Shown here: positions 63,651 to 64,000 of the stretch, in pieces
Numbering within the stretch: the stretch's first letter is position 1
How the letters are laid out: each line of letters opens with the position of its first letter
Source: Diploptera punctata
Taxonomy: Eukaryota; Arthropoda; Insecta; Blattodea; Blaberidae
NCBI GenBank assembly: GCA_030220185.1
Contig: JASPKZ010002333.1
Location: 1,116,001-1,180,000 of the forward strand
Length of the DNA: 64,000 bases
Direction: 5' to 3'
The notes under the pieces: generated by a model
Databases searched by the model: none
Told to the model about the DNA's origin: nothing
What the model saw: the letters and a program-made list of their open reading frames with translations, nothing else
Program-made: the position numbers and the translations under genes

Positions 63651-64000
63651 TGTTTTTCATCACTTTTTAATAATTTCCCTTCAGGGTGCTTTTTATAATT
63701 TTGATCACATATTTTATCACTAAGTTAATGCAAACTATTTGATAGCCGCCACATTAGTAATTGACATTCAACTTCCCCTCAAGAATCGATCAGTTTCAAA
63801 CAATGCAAATGTTTAGTTACTCTCCGACCTTCAAAGAAACATATGTGTGCACTGTATTCTGATCAAATATAGTTAACATGGCTTCAAATATGTAATTATA
63901 TCAATCATTTACATGACGTATTTTTTTGCTTCCACTGAACTGTGCTTTGGCCATGAATTAAACGCAGCAACTGCAGCGGTCTGAAGAAGTAAATTGCTGT
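63651..64000. other. Right edge, nothing recognised
   Basis: AT-rich and non-coding. The upstream exons of the anoctamin gene should lie to the right of the window. Confidence 0.4.

Overview
The window looks like nuclear DNA of an insect: AT-rich, with spliced host exons, long introns and several generations of nested transposable elements. The RTE-type LINEs, tRNA-derived SINEs and piggyBac, mariner and hAT remnants would suit a polyneopteran such as a cockroach or termite, but that placement is from memory of family styles and is weak. Two host genes are visible. A single-exon ABHD14-like alpha/beta hydrolase lies on + at 14626-15448 and carries two one-base shifts. Seven exons of an anoctamin (TMEM16) gene lie on - from 53373 down to 29614. 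They join in consistent phase into about 383 codons and include the TM6-TM8 calcium ligands. The 5' exons lie beyond the window; the 3' exons were not found.

Layout. 1-13.9 kb is a pile of Penelope-like elements (PLEs) in head-to-tail copies, broken by two piggyBacs (329-3769, 4416-5824), a LINE carrying its own SINE (7993-9617, SINE 8212-8515) and a near full-length RTE LINE (10152-13381). The hydrolase gene follows. 16-29 kb holds LINE pieces, SINEs, three mariner-type elements, a Tigger-like element and PLE inverted units. 29.6-53.4 kb is the anoctamin gene. Its introns hold a PLE, a LINE with a 211-bp PLE fold-back unit inside it, a hAT split by a piggyBac that is itself split by a LINE, a hAT with an 8-bp target duplication, a 1-kb PLE palindrome and several SINEs. 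55.0-62.75 kb is an apparently intact Ty3/gypsy element with equal 879-bp LTRs, gag and pol. The right edge holds another PLE 3' end.

How the parts work together. The PLE families encode a reverse transcriptase and a GIY-YIG endonuclease, and their terminal repeats carry hammerhead-ribozyme-like motifs (CTGANGA, a hairpin, GAAA). At least five sequence-distinct versions share one deviation: a single unpaired base before helix II. The gypsy element links gag to pol through a T TTA AAC slippery heptamer, a 7-nt spacer and a 9-bp hairpin, one codon before the gag stop. A tRNA-derived SINE family occurs as permuted or inverted dimers. Almost every insertion boundary could be set from target-site duplications or by comparison with another copy inside the window.
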